A DNA stretch of 64,000 nt from Flammeovirga yaeyamensis (GCF_018736045.1 NZ_CP076133.1:1922001-1986000); one strand, 5' to 3'. Numbered from the stretch's first letter, positions 18,569 to 30,100 are shown. Notes: generated by a model from the letters alone, not told the origin. Numbers and translations: made by a program.

Positions 18569-18799
18569 TAATTTAGATAGTTGAAAAGAGAATACAGAGG
18601 GTTAGTCTATAGTTTCTGTATTTAAGTTTAAAATAATTGTGTTCAATATTAACATTAATAGATTACTATAACAAAGAGTACATAAATTTAAGTGCTGTAT
18701 CTTAAAAAATTAAGATTTTTAAACATTGTCATTTTGATGAATATTATTGAGAAATATTAAAAAGTATAGATATTTGATCTATCATTCAATTCTTTAATT

Positions 18800-19627
18800 A
18801 TGGATCAAGCTATAACATATAAAGGGAAAGTTGTTTTTATGAAGCTCTCGATGCCTTCTTTCAGTAGAACTTTAAAAAGCTATGTGGAAGATGAAGCTTG
18901 TTTTATGTTCCTAAATAAAGGGGAAGTGAATGTTAGAACGCAAGACGATTACCTAAAACTGAATCAAAATGTAGGGATGTTGGCGAAGTGCCTCAACTAT
19001 TTTTTTGAACCTTCCCAAAATAAAGATGCTTGTAATGATGGTATTGAAGCCATTGGAATTTTCTTATATCCCTCCCTCGTTAAAGAACTTTTTGAGTTTG
19101 ACTTATCCACATCTCAACATCAAGTCAATTATAATGTAAAGCAAGTACAGATTGATAAAATGTTGAATGTCTATAAGGAAAGCATCAATATTTTATTAGA
19201 AAATCCCGAACTTGCTGATGAAAGCATCGTAGAAACGAAATTAAAAGAATTTGTTCTATTGGCTAGTAAATCTGAAGGTGCTCCCTCACAACTCGATTTT
19301 TTATCTGCACTTTTTAAACCAAATGAGGTGGAGTTTAAAACCACTATCCAACAAAATCTTTTTGCCAACCTATCCTTAGACGAATTGGCATTACTTTGTC
19401 ATTTAAGCCTCTCTTCTTTTAAGAGAAAGTTTATTGAAGTATATGGTGAAAGCCCCAAAAAATATATCAACCGAAAAAAAATAGAGAAAGCTGCCCAATT
19501 GTTACAATCTCCGGAATCGAGAATCTCTGATGTTGCTTTTGATGTAGGCTTTGATTCCTTGGCTACTTTTAATAGAAATTTCACCCAAGTTTTTGGACAA
19601 TCACCTTCTAAATATCGCTTGAGCTAA
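18800..19627 (+). CDS. AraC-family transcriptional regulator
   Basis: This 275-residue protein has an N-terminal sensing region (residues 1-165) of the kind found in CLP- or cupin-like effector domains. The C-terminal double helix-turn-helix spans residues 185-275 (NLSLDELALLCHLSLSSFKRKFIEVYGESPKKYINRKKIEKA is the first unit, and SRISDVAFDVGFDSLATFNRNFTQVFGQSPSKYR the second). It is followed 83 bp downstream by a DUF4345 gene and an SDR gene on the same strand, which it probably regulates. Confidence 0.9.
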   Translation: MDQAITYKGKVVFMKLSMPSFSRTLKSYVEDEACFMFLNKGEVNVRTQDDYLKLNQNVGMLAKCLNYFFEPSQNKDACNDGIEAIGIFLYPSLVKELFEFDLSTSQHQVNYNVKQVQIDKMLNVYKESINILLENPELADESIVETKLKEFVLLASKSEGAPSQLDFLSALFKPNEVEFKTTIQQNLFANLSLDELALLCHLSLSSFKRKFIEVYGESPKKYINRKKIEKAAQLLQSPESRISDVAFDVGFDSLATFNRNFTQVFGQSPSKYRLS

Positions 19628-19710
19628 AATGAGAAGTTTTTGAGCTGAACCGTAAAAAGTTTGGAAAACGATTTCCTGTACTTTGTATCATACAAAAACG
19701 AAACAAATAC

Positions 19711-20112
19711 ATGGAAAAGTCTAACGTATTAAAATCTTATTTAATTATCTCTGGGTTGCTCCTTACTCTCATCGGTGCCTCTACTTTAATTGTTCCAGCT
19801 GAAATGAAAAGTACAGCAGGTATTTTCATCTCTGACAACATCAACATTTTAAATGATGTAAGAGGAATGAGTGCATTGCTATTAGTAGTGGCCTTGGTGG
19901 CTTTAACAGGAGTATTCAATCAGAAAATCACCTACACTTCTAGTCTTATCACTCCCCTACTGTTTTTATCAATTGGACTGGGTCGAGTACTAAGCATACT
20001 TCTTGATGGCATGCCAGAAGCAAGTTTATTAAAAGCCACTGGTTTAGAATTAGTGTTGGGTACAATCGGAATCATTCTATTTCAAAAATTCAAATTAAAA
20101 CTCTCTAAATAA
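19711..20112 (+). CDS. DUF4345 family membrane protein
   Basis: This 133-residue protein has four hydrophobic helices (about residues 8-27, 48-68, 75-93 and 110-125). The spacing and phrases such as SDNINILNDVRGMSALLLVVALVAL and SIGLGRVLSILLDGMPEASLLKATGLELVLG match the DUF4345 pattern. The function of the family is not established. It starts 83 bp after the AraC gene and ends eight bases before the SDR gene, so it is probably cotranscribed with the latter. Confidence 0.75.
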   Translation: MEKSNVLKSYLIISGLLLTLIGASTLIVPAEMKSTAGIFISDNINILNDVRGMSALLLVVALVALTGVFNQKITYTSSLITPLLFLSIGLGRVLSILLDGMPEASLLKATGLELVLGTIGIILFQKFKLKLSK

Positions 20113-20120
20113 CTCATATC

Positions 20121-21047
20121 ATGAACAAGACGATATTAATCACAGGAGCTAATGCGGGGATTGGTAAAGAAACTGCTCGTCAGCTTGCAATGAAAAAGGA
20201 AACTGAAAAAATTTATTTGGCTTGCAGAAATTTATCAAAGGCCGAAGCTGCTAAAAAAGAATTGGAAGCAGCTACAGGCAAGGACTTTTTCGAAATAGTA
20301 ATTATGGATGTTTCTGATCCGTACTCCGTACAACATGCTGTCAAAACAATTACCCAACCTGTGGATGCTTTAATAATGAATGCTGGAGGTACGGGAGGTA
20401 AAACTCCCGAAAAATTAACCAAAGACGGGGTAACTATTTTAACCGCGAGTAATTTATTGGGACATGTCGCTTTAGTCGATGAATTAATCAAAGCCAATAA
20501 ATTGAAAAATGTAGCCTTATTTGCCAGTTCGGAGGCCGCTAGAGGTATAAAGAAAATGGGAATGTTGAGGCCTGAACTGGAAACTTCCTCAAGAGAAGAA
20601 TTTATTTCTGTATTTGATGGCAGTAAGTTTAAGGACAATTTTGATGCTTTTCAGATTTATGGTTGGATAAAATATGGAGGTACGCTTTGGATGTCATCTA
20701 TGGCCAATAAATACCCTGATATTAAATTCTTGAGTGTAAGTCCGGGAGGCACAAGAGGCACACAAGGAATGGATGATCTATCCTTTATCAAGAAGATATT
20801 TATTAAACATATCGGTATGAAATTTATTATGCCTTTAATGGGAATGTCGCACTCATTGGAAAGTGGTGCTAAACGTTTCGTTGATGCGATAGGAAATCCT
20901 CAATTGAAAAGTGGGAAATTTTATGCTAGTAAGAAAAATGTATTGACAGGTCCTATTGTCGATCAAAGTGCAATTTGGAAAGATCTCGATAATCATCTTT
21001 ATCAAAAAAATGCAGATGAGGCAATTCATACATTCTTAACTTCTTAA
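20121..21047 (+). CDS. short-chain dehydrogenase/reductase
   Basis: This 308-residue SDR has the cofactor motif ITGANAGIGKETARQLA at the N-terminus, the NAG motif (LIMNAGGTGGKTPE), a catalytic serine in ALFASSEAARG and the YGWIK active-site Tyr/Lys. The Rossmann loop after the first strand ends in ACRN, which favours NADP-type binding. The substrate is unknown. It is cotranscribed with the DUF4345 gene behind the AraC regulator. Confidence 0.88.
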   Translation: MNKTILITGANAGIGKETARQLAMKKETEKIYLACRNLSKAEAAKKELEAATGKDFFEIVIMDVSDPYSVQHAVKTITQPVDALIMNAGGTGGKTPEKLTKDGVTILTASNLLGHVALVDELIKANKLKNVALFASSEAARGIKKMGMLRPELETSSREEFISVFDGSKFKDNFDAFQIYGWIKYGGTLWMSSMANKYPDIKFLSVSPGGTRGTQGMDDLSFIKKIFIKHIGMKFIMPLMGMSHSLESGAKRFVDAIGNPQLKSGKFYASKKNVLTGPIVDQSAIWKDLDNHLYQKNADEAIHTFLTS

Positions 21048-21241
21048 ATAACAAAGATGTGTCTTCACTCTGAAAGGCACCTCATTCTTTTTCGCATTAA
21101 AAAATAAATTTTCACTATCTTAGCTAAATACTTACCATTATACATGAACAAACAATTCTTTTTACAAATAGATATGGTAAGTTCGACATCAATCAAAAGC
21201 TGAGTTTGATTGAGATTCTATCAACTACTCAAAATTTTTTT

Positions 21242-23581
21242 ATGACTAACGACCAAGATAAAATTTATCAGCTCGAATATAAATTAGAGCAGCTAACTAA
21301 GAAACATCAAGAATTTCATCGGGAAATGAATGATTTGAAATTTGAAATCAATTTTCTGAAAAAATCTTTATCTACTTCTTCTGAAGAGGAAAAAGTAGTT
21401 ACTCCAATTATAAAAGAAGCACCTAAAAGGGTTGAAGTGGAAGACTTTGATGTTGAAAAGGAAAACAAAGCACCTGTGCGTTCTAATCCTATTAAGCAAG
21501 CGATCAAAAAGCCTAGAGAGAAAACCGACTTTGAACGTTGGATTGGTGAAAATCTAATCAATAAAATTGGTATTTTAATTACTATTATTGGTGTAGCGAT
21601 AGGTGCTAAATATTCTATCGACAATAACTTGATTAGTCCACTTACAAGAATAATCTTAGGTTATTTTGTGGGGTTAGGGCTAATGGGTTTTGGTATTAAA
21701 TTAAAGAAAAACTATCTGAATTTTAGTGCGGTATTGGTGAGTGGCGCCATGGCTATCATGTACTTTATTACTTTTGCCGCCTATAGTTTTTACGATCTCA
21801 TACCACAGATGCTCACTTTCGCATTGATGCTCTTATTTACCATTTTCACAGTATTAGCAGCATTAAATTATAACAAGCAAGTGATTGCTATTATCGGCTT
21901 AGTGGGTGCGTATGCACTACCCTATTTATTAAGCACTGGTACGGGTAATGTAGCCATATTGTTCTCCTATATTGCCATGATCAATATAGGTATTTTGGTC
22001 ATTTCCTTTAAGAAATTATGGAAACAATTGTATTATACCACTTTTGTTTTAACCAATTTAATTTATAGTTCATGGTTTGCTTTTGCCTATCGAAACAAAG
22101 ATGGTTTTGCCATTGCTTTTAGTTTCCTTATTATTTTCTTCGTCATTTTCTACATTACTTCTTTAGCGTATAAGTTAATCAACAAAGAAAAATTAGAGAA
22201 AGTAAACATAACGATACTATTAAGTAACGCATTTATCTTCTTTGGTATTGGCATGAACCTATTGGATAGATTCCCATCAACTTCAGATTATTTGGGTGTA
22301 TTTACGCTGTTTAATGCACTAATTCATGCAGGTGTCGCCTTCTTTATTTATAAGAAAAATTATGTCGAAAAATCATTATTGAAACTGATTGCAGGATTGG
22401 TTTTAATCTTTGTGACTATCACCTTCCCTATTCAATTAGATGGAGAATGGGTTACTTTATTTTGGATTGGTGAAGCTATATTGCTATTCTGGTTGGGTCG
22501 AAAAATGCAGATTTCTTACCTGGAAAGGTTTTCACATCCACTTATTCTATTGTCATTTATTAGTTTGGTAAGTGATTGGGAAGGATCATATTATAGATAT
22601 AATGCTGATTTCACTCAAATCTTTAATATTCATTTCTTTACCAATCTGTTCTTTGTTGGAGCCTTTGGTTTCATGGTCTATTTGATGATGAAATCAACAT
22701 ATAAAACCACTTTAAAAGAATCTTCCTTCTTACATACTGTGGTTAAGAATGTAATTAGTGGGGCATTTTTATTTGTGCTTTACTTTACTTTCTATTTAGA
22801 AATTGATTATCATTTCAATCATTTATTTGAGTCTACCGCTATAGATCAAATTGGAGAAGAAAATGCTTATAATCCTAAAATTTACAACTATAATATTAGC
22901 ACATTAGGAGGAGTTTGGTCGTACATTTACACCTTCATTTTTGTCACAGTATTGAGTCTTATAAATGTATATAAGATCAAGGATAAAAAACTTTCAAATA
23001 TTTCATTAGGACTTATAGGATTTACTTTACTCTCCTTCTTAATCAACGGATTATTATTGATCAGTGATTTGAGAGAAAATTATATCCTTAGAGATGAATC
23101 TGAGTATTTTATTATATCAATTTTTAATATTGTAATACGATACATTTCTTTCGTTTTCTTAGGCGCTACATTGTATGCAGGATACAAGCTAGTTCAACAA
23201 AATTATTACAGTGATAAAATTCGTCTAATCGGGAATGGAATTTTTCATTTTGTTGTCTTATGGATATTGAGCAGCGAATTAATTCATTGGATGGATCTAG
23301 CAGAATCCACCCAATCGTACAAACTTGGATTAAGTATTCTTTGGGGATTGTATTCTTTATTTATGATTAGTTTGGGTATTGGTAAAAACGTGAAATACCT
23401 AAGACTTGGAGCGATTTTCTTATTTGGTATCACCTTATTAAAACTCTTCTTCTATGATATCATACATCTGAATACGATTGCCAAAACCATCGTTTTTGTC
23501 TCATTAGGAATACTATTACTTATCATTTCATTCTTGTACAACAAATTCAAACACAAAATTACTGATGAAGTTTCTAACTAA
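21242..23581 (+). CDS. DUF2339 family polytopic membrane protein
   Basis: The start is the ATG at 21242 (MTNDQDKIYQLEYKLEQL); the upstream frame only has a TTG. The protein has about 779 residues. An N-terminal coiled coil (residues 5-50) and a Pro/Lys-rich linker are followed by the family hallmark FERWIGENLINKIGILITIIGVAIGAKYSIDN and then about twenty membrane-spanning segments. DUF2339 proteins have no known function but are almost always paired with a DUF3999 protein, as here: the next gene overlaps this one by 17 bp. Confidence 0.88.
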   Translation: MTNDQDKIYQLEYKLEQLTKKHQEFHREMNDLKFEINFLKKSLSTSSEEEKVVTPIIKEAPKRVEVEDFDVEKENKAPVRSNPIKQAIKKPREKTDFERWIGENLINKIGILITIIGVAIGAKYSIDNNLISPLTRIILGYFVGLGLMGFGIKLKKNYLNFSAVLVSGAMAIMYFITFAAYSFYDLIPQMLTFALMLLFTIFTVLAALNYNKQVIAIIGLVGAYALPYLLSTGTGNVAILFSYIAMINIGILVISFKKLWKQLYYTTFVLTNLIYSSWFAFAYRNKDGFAIAFSFLIIFFVIFYITSLAYKLINKEKLEKVNITILLSNAFIFFGIGMNLLDRFPSTSDYLGVFTLFNALIHAGVAFFIYKKNYVEKSLLKLIAGLVLIFVTITFPIQLDGEWVTLFWIGEAILLFWLGRKMQISYLERFSHPLILLSFISLVSDWEGSYYRYNADFTQIFNIHFFTNLFFVGAFGFMVYLMMKSTYKTTLKESSFLHTVVKNVISGAFLFVLYFTFYLEIDYHFNHLFESTAIDQIGEENAYNPKIYNYNISTLGGVWSYIYTFIFVTVLSLINVYKIKDKKLSNISLGLIGFTLLSFLINGLLLISDLRENYILRDESEYFIISIFNIVIRYISFVFLGATLYAGYKLVQQNYYSDKIRLIGNGIFHFVVLWILSSELIHWMDLAESTQSYKLGLSILWGLYSLFMISLGIGKNVKYLRLGAIFLFGITLLKLFFYDIIHLNTIAKTIVFVSLGILLLIISFLYNKFKHKITDEVSN

Positions 23582-24800
23582 TTTAATCGTCTTATCATTT
23601 ATCAGTTTTTCTGTCTTTGCACAAAAAATTGATCAGTTTAATTACAAGAATAAATTAAATGGTATCCAAGACCAATGGCATAAAATTGAGCTGACGGATG
23701 ATATCATTGGGCAGACAAATCAAAAACTTTCCGATATCAGAGTATTTGGGATAACTTCTGAAAACGATACAGTGGTTGCTCCATATATCCTAAGTTTCCA
23801 ACCTAAAAAGGAAATCATCAAGAAAGTTGACTTCAAACGTATTAATGATACACATGATACAAATCGATACTATTATACTTTCTTATTGAAGGACAAAGAA
23901 GCCATCAACCAAATCAAATTGGATTTTGGATTAGAGAATTTCGATTGGAAGGTAAAATTAGAGGCGAGTCAAGATCAGAAAAAATGGTTTACAGTGGTGG
24001 AGGACTATCGCCTGTTATCCATCAAGAATGATCAGATGGAATATAAGTTTACAGACATAAAATTTAAAGATGCCCACTACCCTTATTTCAGATTAAGTAT
24101 TAAAACAGATGAAGATCCAACTTTAACATCGGCCAAGATCAATAGAAAAATAATTGAAGAAGGTGATATCAAAACGTTTCCAATTGCGAATTATAATGTG
24201 ATCGATCATAAAAAAGACAGGACTACAGAAGTTAGTATTGATTTTGGCAAAAAGGTTAGAATTAACCACCTCTCTTTTAATTTCGAAGAGGACTTTGACT
24301 TCTATCGATATGCCACTATCAAATATTTATCGGATAGTGTAAAGACCGAAAAAGGCTGGAAGTATAATTACAAAACTCTAAAAGGTTATACCTTTAATTC
24401 TGTTGAAAAAAATGAAGTTAATTTTAAAAGTACTACCCTTCAAAAATTAAAAATAATCATTTATAATAAGCAGAATCAACCTATACAGTTTTCTTCAGTA
24501 AAAGCATCTGGACATCATTATCACCTTACTACTCGATTTATAGAAGAGGCTAATTATTGGGTGGTTTATGGTGGCAAAAATGTGTATGCCCCGGATTACG
24601 ACATTAAACATTTTAAGAAGAATATTCCCGAAAATATTTCTACTTTGGAAATGGGTCAACAAGAAGAAATTAAAAAAATTGACAAAGTAAAGGAAGAAGC
24701 TTTGTTTGAAAATGAAATATGGCTTTGGGCAATTATGGGTGTAATGGTAGTTGTTTTAGGAGGTTTTGCTGTGAAGATGTTGAAATCGGAAAGTTTATAA
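23565..24800 (+). CDS. DUF3999 family protein
   Basis: This 411-residue protein has a signal peptide (MKFLTNLIVLSFISFSVFAQ), a large extracytoplasmic beta-sandwich-like region (residues 22-385) and one C-terminal membrane helix (LWAIMGVMVVVLGGFAVKML). The phrase DQWHKIELTDDIIGQTNQKLSDIRVFG and the overall layout match DUF3999, the usual partner of DUF2339. The 17-bp overlap with the preceding gene shows translational coupling. The pair probably forms an envelope complex of unknown role. Confidence 0.82.
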   Translation: MKFLTNLIVLSFISFSVFAQKIDQFNYKNKLNGIQDQWHKIELTDDIIGQTNQKLSDIRVFGITSENDTVVAPYILSFQPKKEIIKKVDFKRINDTHDTNRYYYTFLLKDKEAINQIKLDFGLENFDWKVKLEASQDQKKWFTVVEDYRLLSIKNDQMEYKFTDIKFKDAHYPYFRLSIKTDEDPTLTSAKINRKIIEEGDIKTFPIANYNVIDHKKDRTTEVSIDFGKKVRINHLSFNFEEDFDFYRYATIKYLSDSVKTEKGWKYNYKTLKGYTFNSVEKNEVNFKSTTLQKLKIIIYNKQNQPIQFSSVKASGHHYHLTTRFIEEANYWVVYGGKNVYAPDYDIKHFKKNIPENISTLEMGQQEEIKKIDKVKEEALFENEIWLWAIMGVMVVVLGGFAVKMLKSESL

Positions 24801-24804
24801 CCCT

Positions 24805-25230
24805 ATGAAATCTTTATGGATACTACTCCTCTGTTCTTTTTCATTTATATCGTTCGGTCAAGAAAACGATCCACTCATCGATGAAGACGATATAGCAGAA
24901 AAAGAATATGATAGTATGTTTTATCACCCTTATGAAATTCCTGCTCAACCTGTTTGTGGTTTAGAAAGTTTTTTTAATTCATTACAACAAAGAGTTGAAG
25001 AAATAAAACCAGATAATTTCCCTGAGAATAAAAAAGGAAAAGTTCATATCTGTTTTACGGTAACTGAAAGTGGAAAAATAGAAGACCCTTATGTAATTAA
25101 AGGATTAAATGCTGATGCTGATAGTTTAGCTATAAATGCTTTTCGACTTATGAAAACCGATTTTATACCCGCTATTATTGTCAACAAAAAGATAAAAAGT
25201 AAACTTTGCTATACAGTTCGTATTAATTGA
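24805..25230 (+). CDS. TonB C-terminal-like secreted protein
   Basis: This 141-residue protein has a signal peptide (MKSLWILLLCSFSFISFGQ) and a C-terminal half that looks like a TonB_C domain: KGKVHICFTVTESGKIEDPYVIKGLNADADSLAINAFRLMK, ending in a strand (SKLCYTVRIN). It lacks the proline-rich membrane-anchored N-terminus of true TonB. Its four-base gap from the DUF3999 gene puts it in the same operon. Free-standing TonB_C-like domains are common in this phylum; the role here is not known. Confidence 0.7.
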   Translation: MKSLWILLLCSFSFISFGQENDPLIDEDDIAEKEYDSMFYHPYEIPAQPVCGLESFFNSLQQRVEEIKPDNFPENKKGKVHICFTVTESGKIEDPYVIKGLNADADSLAINAFRLMKTDFIPAIIVNKKIKSKLCYTVRIN

Positions 25231-25344
25231 TACATTTTTGTAGTAATGAACGCATACATACAAAAATTGAATGATAAGCAATCAATGTTCTACTTATGTA
25301 CTTTTTATTTGTAGCATAAATTGTTGAACATTATCAAAAATGAA

Positions 25345-26877
25345 ATGAAATTACAAAGCATTTTTTTTAGCTTCTTTATTGTATTACTAATAAGCTGTAA
25401 TTCATCAAACCAGATAGCAAAAGATACTAAAACAAAACAACCAAACATCTTATGGATTTTTGTAGAAGACCTATCTCCTTATATTGGTTGTTATGGGGAT
25501 TCAGTAAATAAAGATCATACGCCAACTATAGATGGTATGGCATCAAATGGTGTTTTATTTGAAAGAGCTTACGCCACTGCTCCGGTCTGTTCAGCATCAA
25601 GATCAGCAATGATGACTGGAAAAATGCAAACAACAATTGGAGTACATAATCATAGAAGCAATAGAACTACAGAAGGTGAAGTTGTTCCCGAAAACTTAAG
25701 AATCCACCTGCCTGATTATATTCAGAAAAGTGTTCCTGAAATGATGAGAGCTGCGGGATATTTCACTTTTAATAGCGGAAAAGACGACTATAATTTTCAC
25801 TACGATAGAAGATCGTTCTTTAGTGTAGGGACGAAAAGTGATTATGTTGCTGGTATGAATGGATGGCAGGGTAATGTTGCTGAACATCGCTTGTCGTTTA
25901 CAGAAGATACTTGGAACGCAAGAAAAGATAAGGATCAACCTTGGTTCGGACAAATTGAACTAAAAGGTGGTAAAGAACAGAAGACAAAACTCTTGGCAAA
26001 AGATGCTATTTTAGGGTTGGATGATGTACCACTTCCTCCTTATTTCCCTGAAGTGGAGAGTCAGAAAAAAGCATGGGTGAAACATTACAACAATATCAGA
26101 ACGACTGATATTAAAGTGCAACAAATCTTAGATCTTTTAGAAAAAGATGGTGAGCTTGAAAATACAATTGTCTTCTTCTTTTCGGATCATGGAAGTAACA
26201 CTTCTTTACGTCATAAACAATTCTGTTACGAAGAAGGCGTACATGTTCCTTTAGTTATTCAGGGTAATCATCCTTATCTAAAATCAGGTGTTCGAAGAAA
26301 AGATATGGTTTCTCTGCTAGATGTTTCTGCTACCACTTTAGCCATGGGTGGCATCCAAATTCCAGCATATTTTGATGGTCAGGATTTGTTCTCAAAAGAT
26401 CATAAAGAAAGAGAATATGTGATTGGTGCAAGAGATCGTTGTGATTTCACTATCGATAGAATTCGTACCGTAAGATCTGATAAATACAGATACATCAGAA
26501 ATTATTTTACAGATCGACCACTTATGCAACCTAGTTATAGAGATCGTCAGGGTGTGGTAAAAGATATGCGTAAACTACATGCAGAAGGAAAACTAACGCC
26601 TTATCAAGATGCATTTTGGTTTGGAGAACGTCCTGAAGAAGAACTTTATAATATGGAAAAAGATCCATTCCAAATCAATAACTTGGCTCAAAACACTAAG
26701 TTTAAAAATGCTTTGATTGAGCATAGAACTGTCTTAGAAAAATGGGTGAAAGAAACAGATGATAAAGGGCAATATCCAGAAGATCCTCAGCAGTTAAAAG
26801 CTACTTATGACCTTTGGAAAGAAAAGCCTCAGTTTAAGAATGCGAAGGTGAATCCAGAGTATCATCAGTTTATGTAA
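25345..26877 (+). CDS. lipoprotein sulfatase (FGly-type)
   Basis: The start is the ATG at 25345, giving a lipoprotein signal (MKLQSIFFSFFIVLLISC). The protein is a type I sulfatase. PNILWIFVEDLSPYIGCYGD holds the first metal ligand, CSASR (Cys82 from this ATG) is the site for formylglycine conversion, followed by SAMMTGKMQTTIG, and FFFSDHGSN holds the second metal pair. The core reads C-S-A-S-R, not the canonical C-x-P-x-R, a variant seen in other Bacteroidota sulfatases. It sits 8 kb from the polysaccharide locus and may attack the same sulfated glycan or another one. It needs an anaerobic-type sulfatase-maturing enzyme or FGE encoded elsewhere. Confidence 0.9.
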   Translation: MKLQSIFFSFFIVLLISCNSSNQIAKDTKTKQPNILWIFVEDLSPYIGCYGDSVNKDHTPTIDGMASNGVLFERAYATAPVCSASRSAMMTGKMQTTIGVHNHRSNRTTEGEVVPENLRIHLPDYIQKSVPEMMRAAGYFTFNSGKDDYNFHYDRRSFFSVGTKSDYVAGMNGWQGNVAEHRLSFTEDTWNARKDKDQPWFGQIELKGGKEQKTKLLAKDAILGLDDVPLPPYFPEVESQKKAWVKHYNNIRTTDIKVQQILDLLEKDGELENTIVFFFSDHGSNTSLRHKQFCYEEGVHVPLVIQGNHPYLKSGVRRKDMVSLLDVSATTLAMGGIQIPAYFDGQDLFSKDHKEREYVIGARDRCDFTIDRIRTVRSDKYRYIRNYFTDRPLMQPSYRDRQGVVKDMRKLHAEGKLTPYQDAFWFGERPEEELYNMEKDPFQINNLAQNTKFKNALIEHRTVLEKWVKETDDKGQYPEDPQQLKATYDLWKEKPQFKNAKVNPEYHQFM

Positions 26878-26895
26878 AACTAACTTCAAAGACAT

Positions 26896-26947
26896 AAAGG
26901 CTGTGATTACATTCATTATTTAGTAATCACAGCCTTTAATTTTTATA
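26896..26947 (+). terminator. terminator after the sulfatase gene
   Basis: AAAGGCTGTGATTAC pairs with GTAATCACAGCCTTT, a 15-bp perfect stem with a 12-nt loop, followed by an A/T-rich run (AATTTTT). Confidence 0.85.
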
Positions 26948-27128
26948 AAAAATATTTATTGAACATTTTATTTAACCTAAATACCAATAATTTATGCCCC
27001 AATAAAAAAGTGTGAATATCTTTAATAATTAACTTTTTTTTTATTATTGTTGTAAAGAATTAAAAACAAACTAATTGCACTAGACAACTGACTATTTTTT
27101 AGTGTATTTGACTTAATCATTTTTTTTC

Positions 27129-30100
27129 ATGAAAACCCTATTTTTTCTATTCACATTTTTGTGTGTTTCATTTGTTAATTATGCACAAACCACAGCTCAA
27201 AAACCTTCCATTAAAGACAGAACTTACCAAATTGAAAACCTCTCCCATTTAAGATGGATTTCTGAAGAATTTCAAGAAGAAGGTTATTATAAATTCATTT
27301 TGTTAAATGATATCGATGCTTCTGAAACATCATCATGGAATAACGGTAAAGGTTTTAAGCCTATTGATTTATCACTAAATTTAATCAATTTCGATGGTAG
27401 TTATTACACTATCTCAAACTTGGTTATTAATAGAGAAACTGAAGATAATGTTGGTTTTTTTAGAAATACAATTAATACTTACATTACCAACCTTAGCTTA
27501 AAAAACCTTACAGTTAAAGGTAGTAATACTGTAGGTGGACTAATTTCTTCTTCTAGTCAAGATGCTATATGTTTGAATATTTTTATTGACGGTGATATCC
27601 AAGGAAATAACGTTGTTGGTGGTATTATAGGACGCACTAATTATATTAAATTTTCTAATGTTATCAATTTTGCAAATGTTAAGGGTAAAGACATCGTTTC
27701 AGGTTTAATAGGTGAATTAAGGCTCTATTCTAGTTCAATTAATCATTATATAAGAAACAGTCAGAATCACGGTTCCGTTTCCGGTGAAACTAATGTTACC
27801 GCATTTTTATCTAATTTTACTAATACTCAGTATAATTTCAGAAAAATAATTAATGTTATAAATACTGGACTTATCACCTCAACACAAGATCAAGCAAAAC
27901 TTATTACAAGTAAAACGAAAGACAACTTTTTATTTTGTTACAATGATTTTGAAAAATCAGGTATCAACTCGGGTTTAGATGATGTAATAAATCTTTCAAC
28001 CTCTGATTTCTCAAAACAAGAAAGTTTTGACGAGTCATTTTTAAAAGAAAATGAATTAGGCATTTTTAGTGAAATTTCTAATAATAGTTTTCCATATCCC
28101 AATGAATTTTTAAAGCCATTTGTAGTAGATCTTTCTCGTTACAATAGTAATTTCTTAGTAAATGAGGTAAAGAAATATTATAAATTTGGAGATGAGGTAA
28201 CTATTGACCCTATTCCAAATATTGGTATGAAAATAACATCAGTTCAAATTAATAATATAAATTATAATGTCCCTTACACATTTACTGCAGATAGAACTAA
28301 TATAATAAGATCACTATTCGTAAATAAAGAAAATGTTATGCATTTTGATGGTGGAGACGGTAGCGAATTTAATCCTTATTTAGTCAGTACTTTAAAACAA
28401 CTTCAACAAATCGACTCAGATAGTAAATTAAGGTCCAATTTTTTTGCACTAACAAATGACATTGATGCTTCTAATATAGATGAACTCACTTACAACCAAG
28501 GTTTTTTACAAATTGAAGCACTAGCTGGATTAGATGGTAGAGGATATACAATTTCAAATTTAAAACTAAATGGAAATAGTTTTATTGGAACTCTTTCAAA
28601 GTTTATAAAAAATCTAACACTAAAAAATGTTACACTAATAAACGCAGAAAAGAATCAAAGTATTTTAATTAATAAAATAATTACTGGTGCCGTTATAGAA
28701 AATGTTCATATAGATGGTACTATAGACGGGGATTCCAATATTGGCTTTTTTACTTATGATAACCAAGGTGTGATTTCAAATTGTAGTGCATTTGGAACGA
28801 TGAGTGGAATTGAACATTTAGCAGGGTTTGCTTATGTTAATAATGGGGCAATTGATAATAGTATTGCAATTATAAATATTAACGCAACTAATAATTCAAG
28901 TGGATTTACTTACACTAATGAAAACAATATAAATAATTGTATTTCATATTCTACAATAACACTTAAAGATCAATCTATCGAACAAACTAATATTGGTGGT
29001 TTTGTTAGTGAGGAAGCGGAAAACTCAAATATTGAAAATTCCTATTGGTCATCAACATATAATAATGTGAATGAAAATGTAATCAAAGATAATTCTTATT
29101 ATAGAGATGATGAGTTTATGGGAATTCAAGAAAATTTTCCAAGTTTTGATTTTGATAAAGATTGGGCTATTGGTAAGAATAATTCTTTCAGTGAAGAATC
29201 AAGACTATATCTTATAAATCAACTTTTTGACAACAATATAAAAATAGCCACTTATCCTTATCCAAACTTATCAGTTAAAGAAATTGGTATTGGGGGTTAT
29301 AACTTAGGAGATACTGTAAGACTTTCTATTCCAGAATTTAAAGAAGGATTTGTTTTCTCTCATTGGGAACATCATGGTGAGAATGTAGGTAGAGATGATG
29401 TATATGAATTTATAATAGATGGATCTACCGATAACATTGTATCAGCTCATTTCGATATTGATTACACATTTTTTGCAGGAGGAAAGGGTACTCCTTTTTC
29501 ACCCTTAGAAATTGATAATTTAGCTCAACTAAAGATTATTTCTGAAATACCTCATTTACAGACTTTATGTTTTAACCTTATAGCAGATATTGATGCTTAT
29601 GATACAAGACATTGGAATGAAGGCAAAGGTTTTACTCCAATTAAAAAATTCTATGGAAAATTTAATGGTCAAGGACATTATATTAAAAATCTATATATCA
29701 ATAGACCAGAGGAAGATGAAGTTGGGCTATTCAGTTTTTTAGCTGGTGGAAAAGTATATAATCTTAATCTTAGAAATGTTGATATTACAGGAAATTCATA
29801 TGTGGGAGGAATTGCAGGTAGAGCTGTTGGTTTATCATATTTATTAAAATATATTTATCATTCAAAAATTATCAATTGTTCAATTACAGGAGACATTAAA
29901 GCTGAAGGATATCAAGTTGGCGGATTTGTTGGTTTTCTTCAAGATGGTTATGTAAAAAATAGTTACTCTGATGTTAATGTTACTGGAAAAAATACTGCTG
30001 GTGGTATTGTAGGATTAGACATGTTTAGCAATATAATATCACGATGTTATTCTGTTGGTATAGTAAATATTTCTGAAATTGATAATCCTCGTGCAGGTGG

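Noticed and set aside
20213-20638. 141-codon minus-strand frame antisense to the SDR gene
   Set aside because: Low-complexity translation and a fully conserved SDR on the other strand.
25234-25267. ATTTTTGTA/TACAAAAAT hairpin after the TonB_C gene as a terminator
   Set aside because: Very AT-rich stem with a 16-nt loop; it could be chance in this AT-rich DNA.
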